From Fasciola hepatica (taxonomy: Eukaryota > Platyhelminthes > Trematoda > Plagiorchiida > Fasciolidae), in contig CANUEZ040000168.1 in NCBI GenBank assembly GCA_948099385.1, positions 4,937,001 to 5,001,000 on the forward strand: a stretch of 64,000 nucleotides of DNA. The letters run 5' to 3'. Below, piece after piece: positions 46,701-57,600 of this stretch. The notes under the pieces were generated by a model. That model had not been told where the DNA came from, did no database searches, and saw only the letters and a program-made list of their open reading frames with translations. Every line of letters begins with the position of its first letter. The stretch's first letter is position 1. The position numbers and the translations under genes are program-made.

Positions 46701-48305
46701 ACCTTACATCATCAGCAAATAAAAACGGAGTTCCATGGCGAACCACTGCAAATATATCATTTATGTACTTGAGAAACAAAAACGGGCCCAGTACACTACC
46801 TCGGATCACACCGCTGGTTACAGGGTGGGTGTGGAAGTTGTGCCATCAAGGTTTACCACTTGACTGCCCGAGGACAAGTACGATTCTAGCCAGGCATATA
46901 GTGGGTCAACAATGTCGAATGTCTTAGCCTTTGACAACAATTGAATGTGAGACACCCGGTAGAAGGCCTTAGACATGTCTAAAAAGACTGAGATCACTGC
47001 CTTACCATCATTGGCAGCTGTCGTTAAAAGGTTTAGAAAGTCAGTCATACAAGTTGCTCAGGATCGATATTTTAGGAAACCGTGCTGACCTTCACTTATA
47101 AAGTGGTTTTTAAGAGGGTGATCTGTTGGCTTAACTTTTGCTAATCTTTCCATAATCCTCGATACTACTGGGGTATGATTCACGGGCCGGTAGTTGGCCG
47201 GGTCCCACCGTGTTCCCTTCTTCTGAATTGAAATAATAACCGACGTTTTCCAATGTATAGGGTAAAAACTGAAGCGCATATAGAAATTGGATCAATTCGA
47301 TAAAAGAAATGGGATATCTGGGCCTCCCAATTTAAAGATGGCCGATGGTAACGAGTCCTATCCGAGGTGGAAAGACATTTTGATATTTGAAATTAAAGGC
47401 TCGATTTTGGAGGGTGGGAAAGTTACAGAAGAAAGTGGCTCATATGATGGTACTGGTGGATTGTAGAAAAATGGGGCTGTCACTAGGTAAGGAAGAAGCA
47501 GAAAACGTGTTAGGCGCTTCTGATATGTCCAGCGGTTTGTCGAGGCACGTGTTATTGAGAGAGATAGAAGAGATAGATGAAACTGCTTTGGGGTTCTTCG
47601 ACTTCATCAGTTTTTCAAGAATCTCGACTTTCTTGGAATCAAGTAGGGCCCTGTGTTGCTGTTGTATTATTTCACTCTCAGAGTATAGTTTTATCGTTCC
47701 AGCTAAACGACCTAACTGTATAAACAGTGAAAAGTCCCTTGATTTAAGATAAACGCGTTGGAGTCTACTTAACTTCAAATTGAGACGAGACAACTTATTG
47801 TCTTTAGTGTGGATTGACGATCCTTTTGATGGGGTTATTTGGTTGAGGCATCGCTCAGAGACAGAGTGGAGTTTATCTGCAACCAGCTGGGGATCTGCAC
47901 TTAGAAAGGTGTCCCAATTTGGCCGCGAATCAGAGAGGGCAGTATATTCCAGTTAGCCTTATGATATGGTTTATGCGAGAATATCGGCTGTTTATCCTTT
48001 TTGGGCACTGTGAAGCAGCAATTGACAGTCGGGTGATCACTCCCGGGAAGGTTATTCTGAACTTTTGTTATAACCTGGGTTAATCCTATAGAAAAGATTA
48101 GGTCAAGAGTGTGGTCGCCTCCGGTTGTGGACGTGAATTGATGCTTCCATCCTCCTAGATGACCTACATTCAAAAACTGTAGTAAATGGCATGGTTCTGT
48201 GAGTGACGTCGAGCATATTTCTGGTGCATTAAGGTCACCAGCTATCAATTTTGGTCCTACTTTAAGATAACTAATTGAGTTGAGTGCCTCGATAATTTGC
48301 AGTAC
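43761..48305 (-). mobile_element. LINE (family B) copy 2, nested in BEL/Pao, decayed
   Basis: Minus-strand LINE, 5'-truncated within the endonuclease. Its degenerate ATT-type tail is at 43,761-43,784. Pieces in order: endonuclease end (48,305-47,901: LIAGDLNAPE, TLDLIFS, PGSDHPTV); pre-RT (about 47,790-47,400); RT core (47,279-47,058: WKTSVIISIQKKG, NYRPVNHTP, GQHGFLKYRS; 47,048-46,818: VFLDMSKAFYRVSH); thumb and connection to about 45,870. Frameshifts separate these blocks and the FADD region is not cleanly preserved. The remaining 2.1 kb is 3' untranslated. It is the same family as 48,690-53,071 but more decayed, hence probably an older insertion. Confidence 0.8.
45240..45480 (-). repeat. 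Conserved block in LINE family B 3' region
   Basis: Matches 37,340-37,570 in opposite orientation with strong similarity, including GGATCCACCGCTTTGGC and GCGCACATCGGGCGT. It lies downstream of the RT ORF in the copy-2 LINE. Minus-strand frames here are open (45,110-45,625). Confidence 0.6.
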
Positions 48306-48689
48306 CCGGCTCACCTTCAATAAGACAAATCTTCCTAATGTCACGGAGCACTAATCCTTCATTAGTTCGCACTGTTGCCGTTCGTACCAAGCCATCGTCC
48401 GAAACTGAGATGCTTTCGATAACTCCGACCGGCCACCGGCCACGCGGCGAAGCCTGCGAAACTAGTAGCACTACATCGCCCAATCTGAAGTTTTGTTCTC
48501 GAGTTACTCATTTCTGCCTCTATTGTAATAGTGGAAGATATTCCCTGATCCTTCTCTTCCAAAACACAAACGTTAGGTAGTTTGCCTGCCTCCACTGACG
48601 AACCAGTCTATTGCGCAACGAATCCGTCGGAATACCTCGTGGGTTCGCCCTCAGGATAAGTAGGTCATTGGGCGTGTGTACTGGCAGAT
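48306..48689 (-). pseudogene. BEL/Pao integrase C-terminal remnant
   Basis: The minus-strand frame reads TPNDLLILRANPRGIP (about 48,670), then a stretch with LVRQWRQ...FWKRRIREYLPLLQ (48,600-48,520), then VGDVVLLVSQ-like, PRGRWPVGVIESI and DGLVRTATVRTNEG (48,480-48,350). This is the C-terminal domain of BEL/Pao integrases (the DUF5641-type fold). It continues the integrase cut at 53,072 and is itself interrupted at about 48,305 by the second LINE just after RKICLIEG. Confidence 0.75.
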
Positions 48690-51600
48690 AATAATAATAA
48701 TAATAATAATGGTATATTTCTGGACCATGGTCAAGAAGCACGCATGTAAGCATGATCAGAGTTTACAATATCACTGAATGAAATGGAAAATTTCACAAAA
48801 TTGAAGGAGAGATTAGCAAATCACGGTAACAATGGAATAAGGCTGCCGAGAGTTTTAATGAATCAAAACGAGCAAAGAACACACGGCGAACACTAATTGA
48901 TTTCAAGTCAACGGCGGCAATAGCAGTGAATCAGCCGGATATAAGAAGGTTCAGACGGACATTGGCTTAGGACGCAGGAAATACGATATTTACAAGAATA
49001 ATGCGAGGAAAAGGTCGGCACTGCATATTCATGTTCACTTAAAAAGGTAATTGACGTTGAGACAAAGGAGGCAGGGAAGAATTTCACGAAGGTTCGCAGA
49101 GGAATACTAATTTTCATAGACTTTCGGATGTGAAAAGGAATAGTACCCCTTGAAAAGGTGAGACAATTTTCGTGAGAGGTGATGTGTGTCATCTGGTGTC
49201 AGCAGTTCGCCGCTGGTGGAGGATGGATGGAGTTCCAGGAAGGAATAAGCAACAATCGGAATGTCGTGTCCATGCGGAACAAAATAAGGCAAGACAAGAG
49301 TAAAGACCTTTGCAATAGGCAGGTTATGCTGGTAAATTGGCAAATACATCATTTTGTTGAGTTTCTTGTGGGTTTTCTGTGTCCATGTTGGGCTTTTTGG
49401 GCAAGGGTTGACTGCGGTTTTGTTCGCTTTCTCATGGAAAAGAGGCGGGCATCGCCGAATCTGGACCGATCACAGTATAATTAGAAGTCCTCGCACGGCA
49501 GCTTCGACATCGGGAGGGCCTTGTAGTGAGAATTCTTCAGTAAGCCTCAGAGTAACGTATGCAGTGATACCAAGACTTGTTTTGGGTGAACCCCGTTGCT
49601 AGATCGTATTCGCGGTAGCCAGCCTTTGGTGTGGTTGTAGACGGGCAGAGAAAAAGACAAGCTGTCTTCACGATATATTACAGCCAGGCAACATGATGGC
49701 CGGGTGGTTCTGAAATTGAAAAAGGGAGGATCGCAGTCTGGGAGATGTTCCAGCTGAGGGTTAGCGTGAGCAAAATAACGAGAGTACGGATGTTGGAAAT
49801 GAGGCACAATGGTCTTAGTTAAATGTGGGGTCGTTGGTATTGTGGTTCGGTGTTCGTGAGGGCTAACTGGTATTATACTACTAGGCAAAGTTATTGGTTA
49901 CCGAATCGGCCGTTCACCGGGAAGTCTTATCTTTATGAGTTAATAAAGTCGTGGAAGTGCATTTGGACTAGGGTCTGAGGGCTACGTGATAAAGCTGCTG
50001 GGCAACACGAAGAACCTCGAATGGCAAGTTTGCATAGTAGGTCTAGGGGATATATGACGAATCCCACAGTGGTGTTTTACAGGTCACAAAGAAGCAGCTA
50101 GGACACACCAGAACCCGAATGGCTAGCTTATATGATAGATCCGGAAGATGTATGACAAATCCTATCGTGGGGTATCTACAGGTCTAATGCTGCAGGTTGC
50201 TGTTCGTTAAGGCTGTAAACTGGAGAGTAGGCCGGATTCTAGGACAAGAGGAATGCCGCTTTCTTACGAAAAGGGGGGAAAACATACTTGGGCGAAGAAT
50301 ACGGGCGCTTTTCTCTACGCTCTTACATATATGTTTATATATAAAATAATATCTTCATGCGAATTACGGCCAGGCAAGGAAGCTGAGAGGAGCGGAAGCC
50401 ACAATAAATAAGAGAAGAGTCGAAGGATCAAGGAGCGAAGTATTGGGTGGTGGGGCTTAATATCTTAGGACCCAGCACCACTGAACAATTTGGTGCTAGG
50501 GGAAAACATCAATGACTAAAAACCTTCGGTTAGAGGAAAGTTGTTTTACATGGCAGCCCTAGTGCTATATAGCGAAAGAGGCAGTAATCGTTTAGACAAA
50601 GTTGTGAAGACCGGCTACTGAATTAGATGAGGCAGGGTTGTAAAGGGGTCAGGTGAGTAGCGAGAACCGGCAGGCATCTAGCTACCTATAGTTGTAAACG
50701 ACAAAACTGTATCCTTCTGCAATGTAGGTTGTACGTAAAAAATGATAATGAATGTTACGTCTGGCGTCTGTCGTTAGACAGAAAATGGTAGGCTTGAGGT
50801 ATGGTGCCATGATCCTAGTAGTGGAACCCGTTTTTGAAGGCCAGCTCGACGGATAGCAGAAAGCGGGAGGAGAGGCTGAAGCTAGGGTTCTAAAGTTCGA
50901 TGCCTTCTTCGTAGGCTCGATCCTCAGATATGCTGGCGTTAGTCAAATATATCATATGACTAACGGTAAGTTGTGATTTAAGGGCATGGCTAAACTGGGT
51001 TATTGACGTACATTTGCGAATGGTCAGGGGTAGCTTATTCCAAAGCTTTGAATATTTAATGAGAAAGAAGTTGGATCTTATTGCCAGCCTGGACTGTGGG
51101 ATGGTCAGACTGAAGTCTCTGTGGCGCAGAGGATAAGATGAGGGTAGTGAAAATTGTACAGAGTTGGTAGAAGTGAACGCAGAGCGATAAATAAGTCTAT
51201 ATAGAAAACACAAATTAAGCCTGACATGTCTAAGCCATACGGGGTCAAGTTTTAATAGAGTGCATCGCTCTTTATAGCTCAGTGGAGAAGAGTATCCTAT
51301 GAGCTTCTTGGTGAAGGTGCGCTGAACTTTCTCCAGGCGTATTCTATCAGATTTAGATATTCCGGAGAAGATTATAGGGCAATATTCGAGGTGGGGTCTA
51401 GCATGGGATTGGTATGTAAGAAGAATACTATGTTTCATTTTGAATGATCTGAGGACTAGTCCTATTATCTGTCTGGCCCTGGCCGTCTGAAATGAGACAT
51501 GTTCCGAGAATTGTAGATTGTTAGTGTATCGAAGCCCAAGATCCTTTACTGATGAGCTTGGGGCGATGGGTACTTGGTTCAGTGACAGAGTTCCGAGGGG

Positions 51601-53071
51601 GACTTGACATCTGTAGGTTGTGTAGAAACTTTTGGATGTCGAGAAGCACATCTGCCATGAAGTGCACCATCGATCAAGTTTCTCAAGATCATTACCTATT
51701 TCAGACAGCGCTGTACTCAAATCTTGATGGCGGAACTCATAAACGATTTTGATGTCGTCGGCGAACAGGAAAGGTGTGCCGTGTTGCACAATCGAGAAAA
51801 TGTCGTTAATATAGAGTAAGAAAAATAGCGGACCAAGTACACTTCCTTGTATGACTCCACTAGTGACAGGCGTCGGTTGCGATAGATGACCATTAGCATA
51901 TACAACCTGGGTTCGATCCGACAGGTAGGAAGTGATCCATGATAAAAGCGGGTCATGGATACCGTAGGCCCGGAGTTTTGTTAACAACCGGGAGTGAGGA
52001 ACTCGGTCAAATGCCTTGGTCATATCGAGGTAGATGATAATCATAGATTTTCCGTCGTCGGCTGCCGTGGTCAGTAGATTGAAGAAATCAAACTGGCATG
52101 TGGTACAAGAACGTGACTTTAGGAAGCCATGTTGACCGCTGTGAATAAGGTTATGCGAAATGAGATAATCGGACATCCGCTGCTTAATCAAACGCTCCAT
52201 TATCCTGGCAGCCAAAGGGGTATGGTTAATAGGACGATAATTTGAAGGGTCATGCACTGGACCCTTTTTGTGGATAGGAATAATGGTTGAAGTTTTCCAC
52301 TGGGATGGAAAAGTGCCATTTTTAAGGGATAAGTTATAGAGATTCATAAAGATAGCCGCGGCGTCAGTTCCACCAAGATGAAAGAGTGCTGGGGGGATGC
52401 CGTCATAGCCAGGGCGGGAGGAGGGTCTAACACGCAGCAGCAGGTGGGTCACATCGTTCAAACTAAATTCAATGTCAGAGAGAACTTGCTCAGTGATGAG
52501 GGGTACGGGTGGCGGGTTTACAGTGGCGTCAGTGGTCATGGATTCTGAAAAGAAGGTATTGAGCGCCTCAGCGATTTCAGCTGCAGATTTAATATGCGTG
52601 CTGTTTCCCAAAATTAGATATGGTATCCCTGTAGGCTCTCTCTGATTTCTGCTCTTCAGCAGTCGCGACAATCGGTACGAGCTGTCGAAGGAATTCAAGG
52701 CCGACAGCTCCTGCTTTCTCAGCAGTTCATTAGTCCGAAGACTGATGGTGACAGAGAGAGAGTGAAGTTGCAATAGTATGGAGAAGTCCTTGGTTTTATT
52801 GTAGATCTTCTGCAGTTTTGCATGTTTATTTTGCAGCCTTGTTTGGTAGGAGCCGCGGGCTTGAGAACGGTTGGTCCCGATGGTGGTGATTGCTGACAAG
52901 CAGCTATGTAGCTTATGGTACAGTACGTCACTGGCGAGCTGAGTGTTGTGCTGTAGGGAGTAGTCATCCCAGTTGAGGGATCGAAGCATAGGCTTGAGGT
53001 TCATCCAGTTGATCGTGTGCAGGGCCTGTTGAGATGAGCTACATATGGGGTCTATGGGCCCGGCTGTGAAT
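48690..53071 (-). mobile_element. LINE (family B) copy 1, nested in BEL/Pao integrase, 5'-truncated
   Basis: 4.4 kb minus-strand LINE with an (ATT)n tail at 48,690-48,711. BEL sequence at both sides reads ATCTTGCAG (before the 5' end) and ATCTGCCAG (after the tail), consistent with a 9-bp target duplication that has since diverged at two sites. It carries one uninterrupted RT frame (50,890-53,085), then about 2.2 kb without a recognised gene (48,712-50,889). The endonuclease domain is missing owing to 5' truncation. It is the best-preserved LINE in the window. Confidence 0.85.
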
Positions 53072-53085
53072 CTGCAAGATACCAC
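50890..53085 (-). CDS. LINE reverse transcriptase ORF (CR1/SR1-like), 731 codons uninterrupted
   Basis: A single open frame encoding a non-LTR reverse transcriptase. Motifs by residue: GYDGIP at about 225-230, WKTSTIIPIHKKG 263-275, NYRPINHTP 282-290, QHGFLKSRS 318-326, LDMTKAFDRVPH 353-364 (first catalytic Asp), GVIQGSVLGPLFFLLYIND 410-428, FADD 441-444 (catalytic pair), then KDLGLRY and the thumb near 560 (RPHLEYCP). The first 15 or so residues are read from BEL sequence and the junction, so the ATG is accidental; the natural ORF2 would start with an endonuclease, as in the copy at 62,081. An intact frame with all catalytic residues suggests recent insertion, yet without endonuclease it is a defective copy. 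Confidence 0.85.
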   Translation of the reverse strand: MVSCRFTAGPIDPICSSSQQALHTINWMNLKPMLRSLNWDDYSLQHNTQLASDVLYHKLHSCLSAITTIGTNRSQARGSYQTRLQNKHAKLQKIYNKTKDFSILLQLHSLSVTISLRTNELLRKQELSALNSFDSSYRLSRLLKSRNQREPTGIPYLILGNSTHIKSAAEIAEALNTFFSESMTTDATVNPPPVPLITEQVLSDIEFSLNDVTHLLLRVRPSSRPGYDGIPPALFHLGGTDAAAIFMNLYNLSLKNGTFPSQWKTSTIIPIHKKGPVHDPSNYRPINHTPLAARIMERLIKQRMSDYLISHNLIHSGQHGFLKSRSCTTCQFDFFNLLTTAADDGKSMIIIYLDMTKAFDRVPHSRLLTKLRAYGIHDPLLSWITSYLSDRTQVVYANGHLSQPTPVTSGVIQGSVLGPLFFLLYINDIFSIVQHGTPFLFADDIKIVYEFRHQDLSTALSEIGNDLEKLDRWCTSWQMCFSTSKSFYTTYRCQVPLGTLSLNQVPIAPSSSVKDLGLRYTNNLQFSEHVSFQTARARQIIGLVLRSFKMKHSILLTYQSHARPHLEYCPIIFSGISKSDRIRLEKVQRTFTKKLIGYSSPLSYKERCTLLKLDPVWLRHVRLNLCFLYRLIYRSAFTSTNSVQFSLPSSYPLRHRDFSLTIPQSRLAIRSNFFLIKYSKLWNKLPLTIRKCTSITQFSHALKSQLTVSHMIYLTNASISEDRAYEEGIEL

Positions 53086-53524
53086 GACAGTCCGATGTCA
53101 AAGGCACTAGCGGTCGTCCGTTTACTATCCGCTCACTTTCCGTAGGGAATGTCAACAATATTTCGTCAGTCATCGGCTGCTCGTCACAAACTGAAAAGTA
53201 CTCTTCTAACCGAGCGCACCATGATCTCCCATATGCCACCACGGTGACTAGCATGTGGGGGGTTGAAATGCCACTGCACGCCCCGTCGAAACAACCTATC
53301 CGCAATCTTATCACTAGACCAGCTTTCCATTAGGTTCTTCACTTCCCTTGAGCCCCAACAAAGTTTGTACCGTTATCACTAAAAATCTCGGACGGTGCCC
53401 CTCTCCTCGACATGAAACGCAGTAGTACCATAACAAATGAATCCGTGCTTAGAGAATAAGAAACTTCAATGTGTACCGTACGCATCTGTAGGCAGGCGAA
53501 GATGCATCCATGTCGTTTCTCCAT
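53072..53524 (-). pseudogene. BEL/Pao integrase core remnant
   Basis: The frame from 53,524 reads KRHGCIFACLQMRTVHIEVSY, SLSTDSFVMVLLRF and IFSDNGTNFVGAQ, the canonical BEL/Pao integrase core with two catalytic-region acidic residues. After a frame break it gives DEILLTFPTESERIVNGRPLV (53,170-53,110). It stops at the LINE insertion and resumes at 48,689. A stop/frame change near 53,340 marks decay. Confidence 0.85.
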
Positions 53525-53700
53525 GCTGCGCCCATGTTTAACCGCAAATGGGCCGAAGTAATCTATTCCGACGTATTTTAACGGAAACTAACCTTCCAAA
53601 GTGGGATGGGCCAGCTCAGATTTTGGTAAAATATCCAGCACCTCCTTACGATTACACACCCCTTAATGGAGCCGGAATCCGCCTCGTGATAGTAGTTTAC

Positions 53701-54366
53701 TCATCTGGATAGCAAAAACGTTTGCATTTTCCGGAGTGGGCAAGGACACAAGACAATCATCGACACAGACGTTATCTTACACGGCCCTGGAGACATGATC
53801 CTCTTACTGTCCTCCCCAATCCTCTGCCGTGCGACGTAACGCAAAATTTGCACAAAATGGGAGGGAGTGGCACCGAACGGGTGGGCGTTCATCTGATATT
53901 CAACAAGATTACCATCTAGTCGACCATTTTCCCACCAGAAAAACCTCAGTGCTCCTTTGTCTCTCGTCGGCACTCGAACCTGCACGAACATTTATTCAAT
54001 ATCCGCAGCCAATGCGACGGATTCCTTTCAAAAACGAAGCAACACTCCAACTAAGCTTGCTGTCGTATCCGGTCTTTGTAGCAAGTAATCATTCAAGGAG
54101 CGTCCCTGGAATGCAGCCGCACAGTCAAACACCACCCTTAACTAGCTAGGCTTTTTAGGGTTTGTAACTGCGTGATGTGATAAGTACCACTTTGGCTCGA
54201 AACCCATTTTTAGCTGTGCATCGGGCACTAACTGGGCGTGGCCCTTAAGCACATAATCCTCTAATATTGTAGAGTACTTACCAAGGAAGTCAGGGTCAAG
54301 CCCAAACCTTTTCCTCAAGCCGTTCAATCTCTCTTTGGCCACAATATGATTACTTGGAAGTCTCAT
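53701..54366 (-). pseudogene. BEL/Pao reverse transcriptase remnant
   Basis: Minus strand: LPSNHIVAKERLNGLRKRF, then a WYLSHHAVTNPKKPS segment (54,366-54,142), which is the BEL pre-RT signature (WYLPHH-V-P-KP). The RT body has VRVPTRDKGALRFFWW and EYQMNAHPFGATPS (53,991-53,830). The catalytic YVDD region is not readable in one frame; multiple breaks. Confidence 0.75.
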
Positions 54367-54844
54367 TACGGGATTCCTCTACGGAAGTGCAACTTCATAG
54401 TGTCCTTTCAACCAGGTAATGGGATTTAAAACCAAATCAATCGCCCGTTTGCCTTCCAGTGAAAGAGAATTTTTCGATGCACACCCATCGCAGAAATCGA
54501 CGTTGTATAGTCGATCAATCTATTCTGCTGAGGGGTCAATTCCCCTCTCAATGTGGTTAACCTTTCTCACAAATCGTGGTTCCTGGTTTATCGGACCAAG
54601 AACAATCTACCGTCAAATCGTCCGCATGACACAGGGTTGCTTTTTCTTACCGCATCTTTGCTCTAATGCCCAATATGCTTCCGAGAATTCGGCACCTATC
54701 AGGATTCGCACTCTCGAATCTTCCAGATTCTGTCTTCGAACGCAATGTAGGTGAGACCAGGATAAAAAGTCAGCATCTGTGCAGTAATGGACTGCTTAGT
54801 TTGGCAGTCCATCAACACAAAATGCTCCCTCTGTATTCACGGAA

Positions 54845-55048
54845 TCATTCTCTGACAATGGGTTCAGTTGCAGCTCCGTTATTCCCGAAAACAAGTGGTA
54901 GTCCCTTTTCAGTCGAAATCGAAAGTGAGGTCGGGGATGCCCTCAGGCCGACCGGCTCCATAATGTCTTTTTGTATCAGAGTCACATCGTACCCGTTGTC
55001 CAGCAGAGCGCAGGTCTCCAAAGAGCCCGCCGGTCCGTCCATTCGCAC
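54845..55048 (-). pseudogene. BEL/Pao aspartic protease remnant
   Basis: The frame has ALLDNGYDVTLIQKDI, matching the retropepsin A-LLD-[ST]-G-S/A-x-TLI pattern but with Asn in place of Ser/Thr after the catalytic Asp. It lies between the zinc-knuckle and RT regions as expected. The substitution would probably cripple activity. Confidence 0.65.
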
Positions 55049-55077
55049 TGGTAGTACACCTAAACTGACCCGACATT

Positions 55078-55509
55078 CTAACCTAAGAGTAGCTGCACAA
55101 TTATTGGTCCGCTGCTCAGGCTTTTTGCACTGTCTGTACCCAGCTTATCCAGCTGCACTCCTTGTGTTGTATCTTGCGTGACTCGATCGGTACATTGCTT
55201 CTGTGCAACACGCAGAAGAGGGTGGTGCCGTTTCGGACAACCTGATGTTGGACATGGTTTGGAGACAGAACAGTCGCTTGACAGATGTCCACCCTTGAGA
55301 CACGAAAAACGAACCTTGATTTTTTTGATCAATGCCCAACGACCGGGTGTATCATAAGACAGGAATCGCTGACATTCCTCAAGTGCGCGTATTTCATTAC
55401 GTACTGGGCACCTATTAGCTGTGACCAACGAAGTACTAACCTGTTTTTGCGTGAACCATGTCGCTTCTGGGTGTGAGTTTTGTGCATACTTCCTCCAACT
55501 GGATGACAA
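55078..55509 (-). pseudogene. BEL/Pao gag C-terminal zinc-knuckle region
   Basis: Includes RFSCLKGGHLSSDCSVSKPC followed by SGCPKRHHPLLR. This is the BEL pattern of a CCHC knuckle (C-x(2)-C-like, here with Ser at the first Cys neighbour) plus a second C-x-GC-x(2)-RHH-x-LL knuckle. It binds nucleic acid in Gag. Confidence 0.65.
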
Positions 55510-55689
55510 CGAATACCTCTGAGCCTTGCTATCTGCAGCCAGTTTGCCAAACCTACATCAAGCAATCCGTGCCTTATGGGACACTAAGTGCTGCAGATCT
55601 TAGAACCTGGGTTCATTTCCTCTTCTCAAGTCATCATCATCGGTCCTTGTCCACATGTCCTGACGCGTTGGTAGCACTCGAGTGATCCC

Positions 55690-56156
55690 CTACATGGTCT
55701 GCAGTGAGTTGAGGTGTGACCTGCAATTGACCTGTACGAGAGGAACTTCACATTTGGGCATTTTCAAAGACAACTTTGTCAGGGCATCAGAATCTCCCAG
55801 CAGAGGCTTCAACCTTTGCTGTAAGCCGTCAGTCAGTGAACGAGCCACTACATTTTCTTGTCCATACAGATCATCCAAGATTCCCGTAGCTCTATCGTAT
55901 GCCAGTGTTAGAGGCAACAAAACACTCTCGGCAGTCACATACCTTACTTGTCCCTCGCAGTGATGCATCAAATGGGGTAAGCCCTGGCAGTCGTCTCAAA
56001 CCCCACCTTCGGAATAATATTCAAACTGTTCCACAAACCAGTTGACGAGCAGCCCGCAAATGTCTCCAGTTCCACCCTGGATAAATCCAAACGCTCACTG
56101 ACTGCAGGTTTAGCCACTGGAACCACTCTTGCTATTCGTGGTGCATCGTACTGCAC
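55690..56156 (-). pseudogene. BEL/Pao gag N-terminal remnant
   Basis: Minus-strand frames include LLPLTLAYDRATGILDDLYGQ and SLTDGLQQRLKPLLGDSDAL (55,971-55,690), the middle of BEL Gag (A-x(2)-L...L-x(2)-RFG analog), with an upstream piece at 56,156-55,968. Frames are interrupted. About 400 bp separate it from the 5' LTR. Confidence 0.5.
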
Positions 56157-56559
56157 GTGGCTATCACCTAGATGGCAAGAAAGATGTTCTCTGACGAAAA
56201 CTCCACCCTTGACTTCATCTCCATTGACTAGGTTTTCCTTTTCCTTAGGGAGTGCAAAAGCAGTTTCGCAATTTCCGCCTCAATCCCCATCTCAGGCAGC
56301 TTATGCCGCTTATCTACCTCTAATTGTTCTGCAATCTGCTACTCCTTCAACTCAATTAACAAAAAATCCGCTCTGGCTCTACGGAAACCGAGCTAGCTCC
56401 AGAACAACCGGATACACTAGAGCCTGAGCAAGGAACATGATCAACACCTACTGGCAAAAGCCTTTGGTTCATCGGCAGGGTATTTCCCATTGATTCGGAA
56501 CGAGTTTGCGGAACAGCTGCGTAACTGCATGTCTCAGCAGTTGCATGGATATTGAGTAC

Positions 56560-56985
56560 TGTAAGGTCTAGTCACCGGAATGTTCGAGTGACGCGTAGCA
56601 ACCAATTTTGACACAACTCGAAACAAAGTGGATTGCAAATAGCTATGGTACTGTATACAACAAATAAATTAATTTTACAACAATCGAACCTCAATAGTGT
56701 TCCTTCTGGGCTCTCACGCTCCAACTTGAGCAACCAATCAACAACTGAAGCTTAATTACAGCGAAAGGTTGGTGACAGAGGATGAGATTACCGAATACAG
56801 TCGCAACGAAATTCAAGCTAAGCGACTCACGTTCGAGCCAATGGTGGGAGTTTGGTTTGTGACAAAGATTTTGAGCAACAAAACAAACAATCGGAATGCC
56901 GGCAAAGATAATTCAAACGAATGAAGAATGCCGTTTGTAACATGGATTATAATGCATGGAATGGGTTATCCTGAACTCCGTTACA
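56560..56985 (-). repeat. BEL/Pao 5' LTR
   Basis: 426-bp partner of 43,134-43,559. It starts TGTAAGG and ends GTTACA on the plus strand. It differs from the other LTR at only a small number of positions (e.g. TCTAGTCACC against TCCAGCCACC), so the insertion is not very ancient. Confidence 0.85.
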
Positions 56986-57600
56986 CCTTTTATTTTGCGT
57001 TCAACGAGCTAATCTGTCACACTTTTTTTGAACCTGCGTGGCGCACGTGCTCCTTTCTCGCACTCCGCAAATTGGTTCTCTTTTGCTGAGCCCCTCTGAT
57101 GACACAAATAATATTCGTATCTGTTTCGTTTCATTGTTCATTTGATAATCTTTTATCGTAGAATTCCACGAATAATCGCTTTCCGACTTCGGGATTTGTT
57201 GCCAATTTTGCTACGCATTCCCCAAAGGTTGCTGACAATACTCAATTGATCAACTAGGGACGAAGAAATACACAACGTACCAAAGGAGGAACCGGAGCAG
57301 TTGGAATCTGGACAGGACGTAATACGACAAGTCACTGGGGAAGTCTTGCGTGCTTTTGATTCCTCAGCTATTGCTAGGTCACCCAGTCCTGTCAGTGCCA
57401 GCTCATATATTACTGAGGGTAATATGTACTGTAGGAATGTCGATCTATTCAAGCTAAGGATATTAGACCAAAAACAATAAATATGTGCGCCTAGTCAACA
57501 GGCGCAGGAAGCAGAGGGCTAACGACTACGACCTATCCGACAGATCACAACAAAATAAAATGGGAAACTCTGCGCCGGTCGCCGAATATTAAACATCAAC
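56986..57600. other. Stretch between two BEL/Pao elements
   Basis: No gene recognised. It may contain leader or LTR sequence of the plus-strand BEL that starts near 57,600, but no second LTR copy was found. Confidence 0.3.

Larger units (their letters stand above)
43134..56985 (-). mobile_element. BEL/Pao LTR retrotransposon with two nested LINEs
   Basis: Two direct 426-bp LTRs (43,134-43,559 and 56,560-56,985) bracket minus-strand gag, zinc knuckle, protease, RT and integrase remnants in proper BEL/Pao order. The integrase region is split by a LINE at 48,690-53,071 and its end is split from the 3' part by a second LINE at about 43,761-48,305. Removing both LINEs leaves roughly 5 kb, a normal BEL/Pao length. 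The 5-base flanks outside the LTRs (CCTTG left, CCTTT right) agree at four of five bases, fitting an aged target-site duplication. Coding frames carry many breaks, so the element is dead. Confidence 0.8.
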
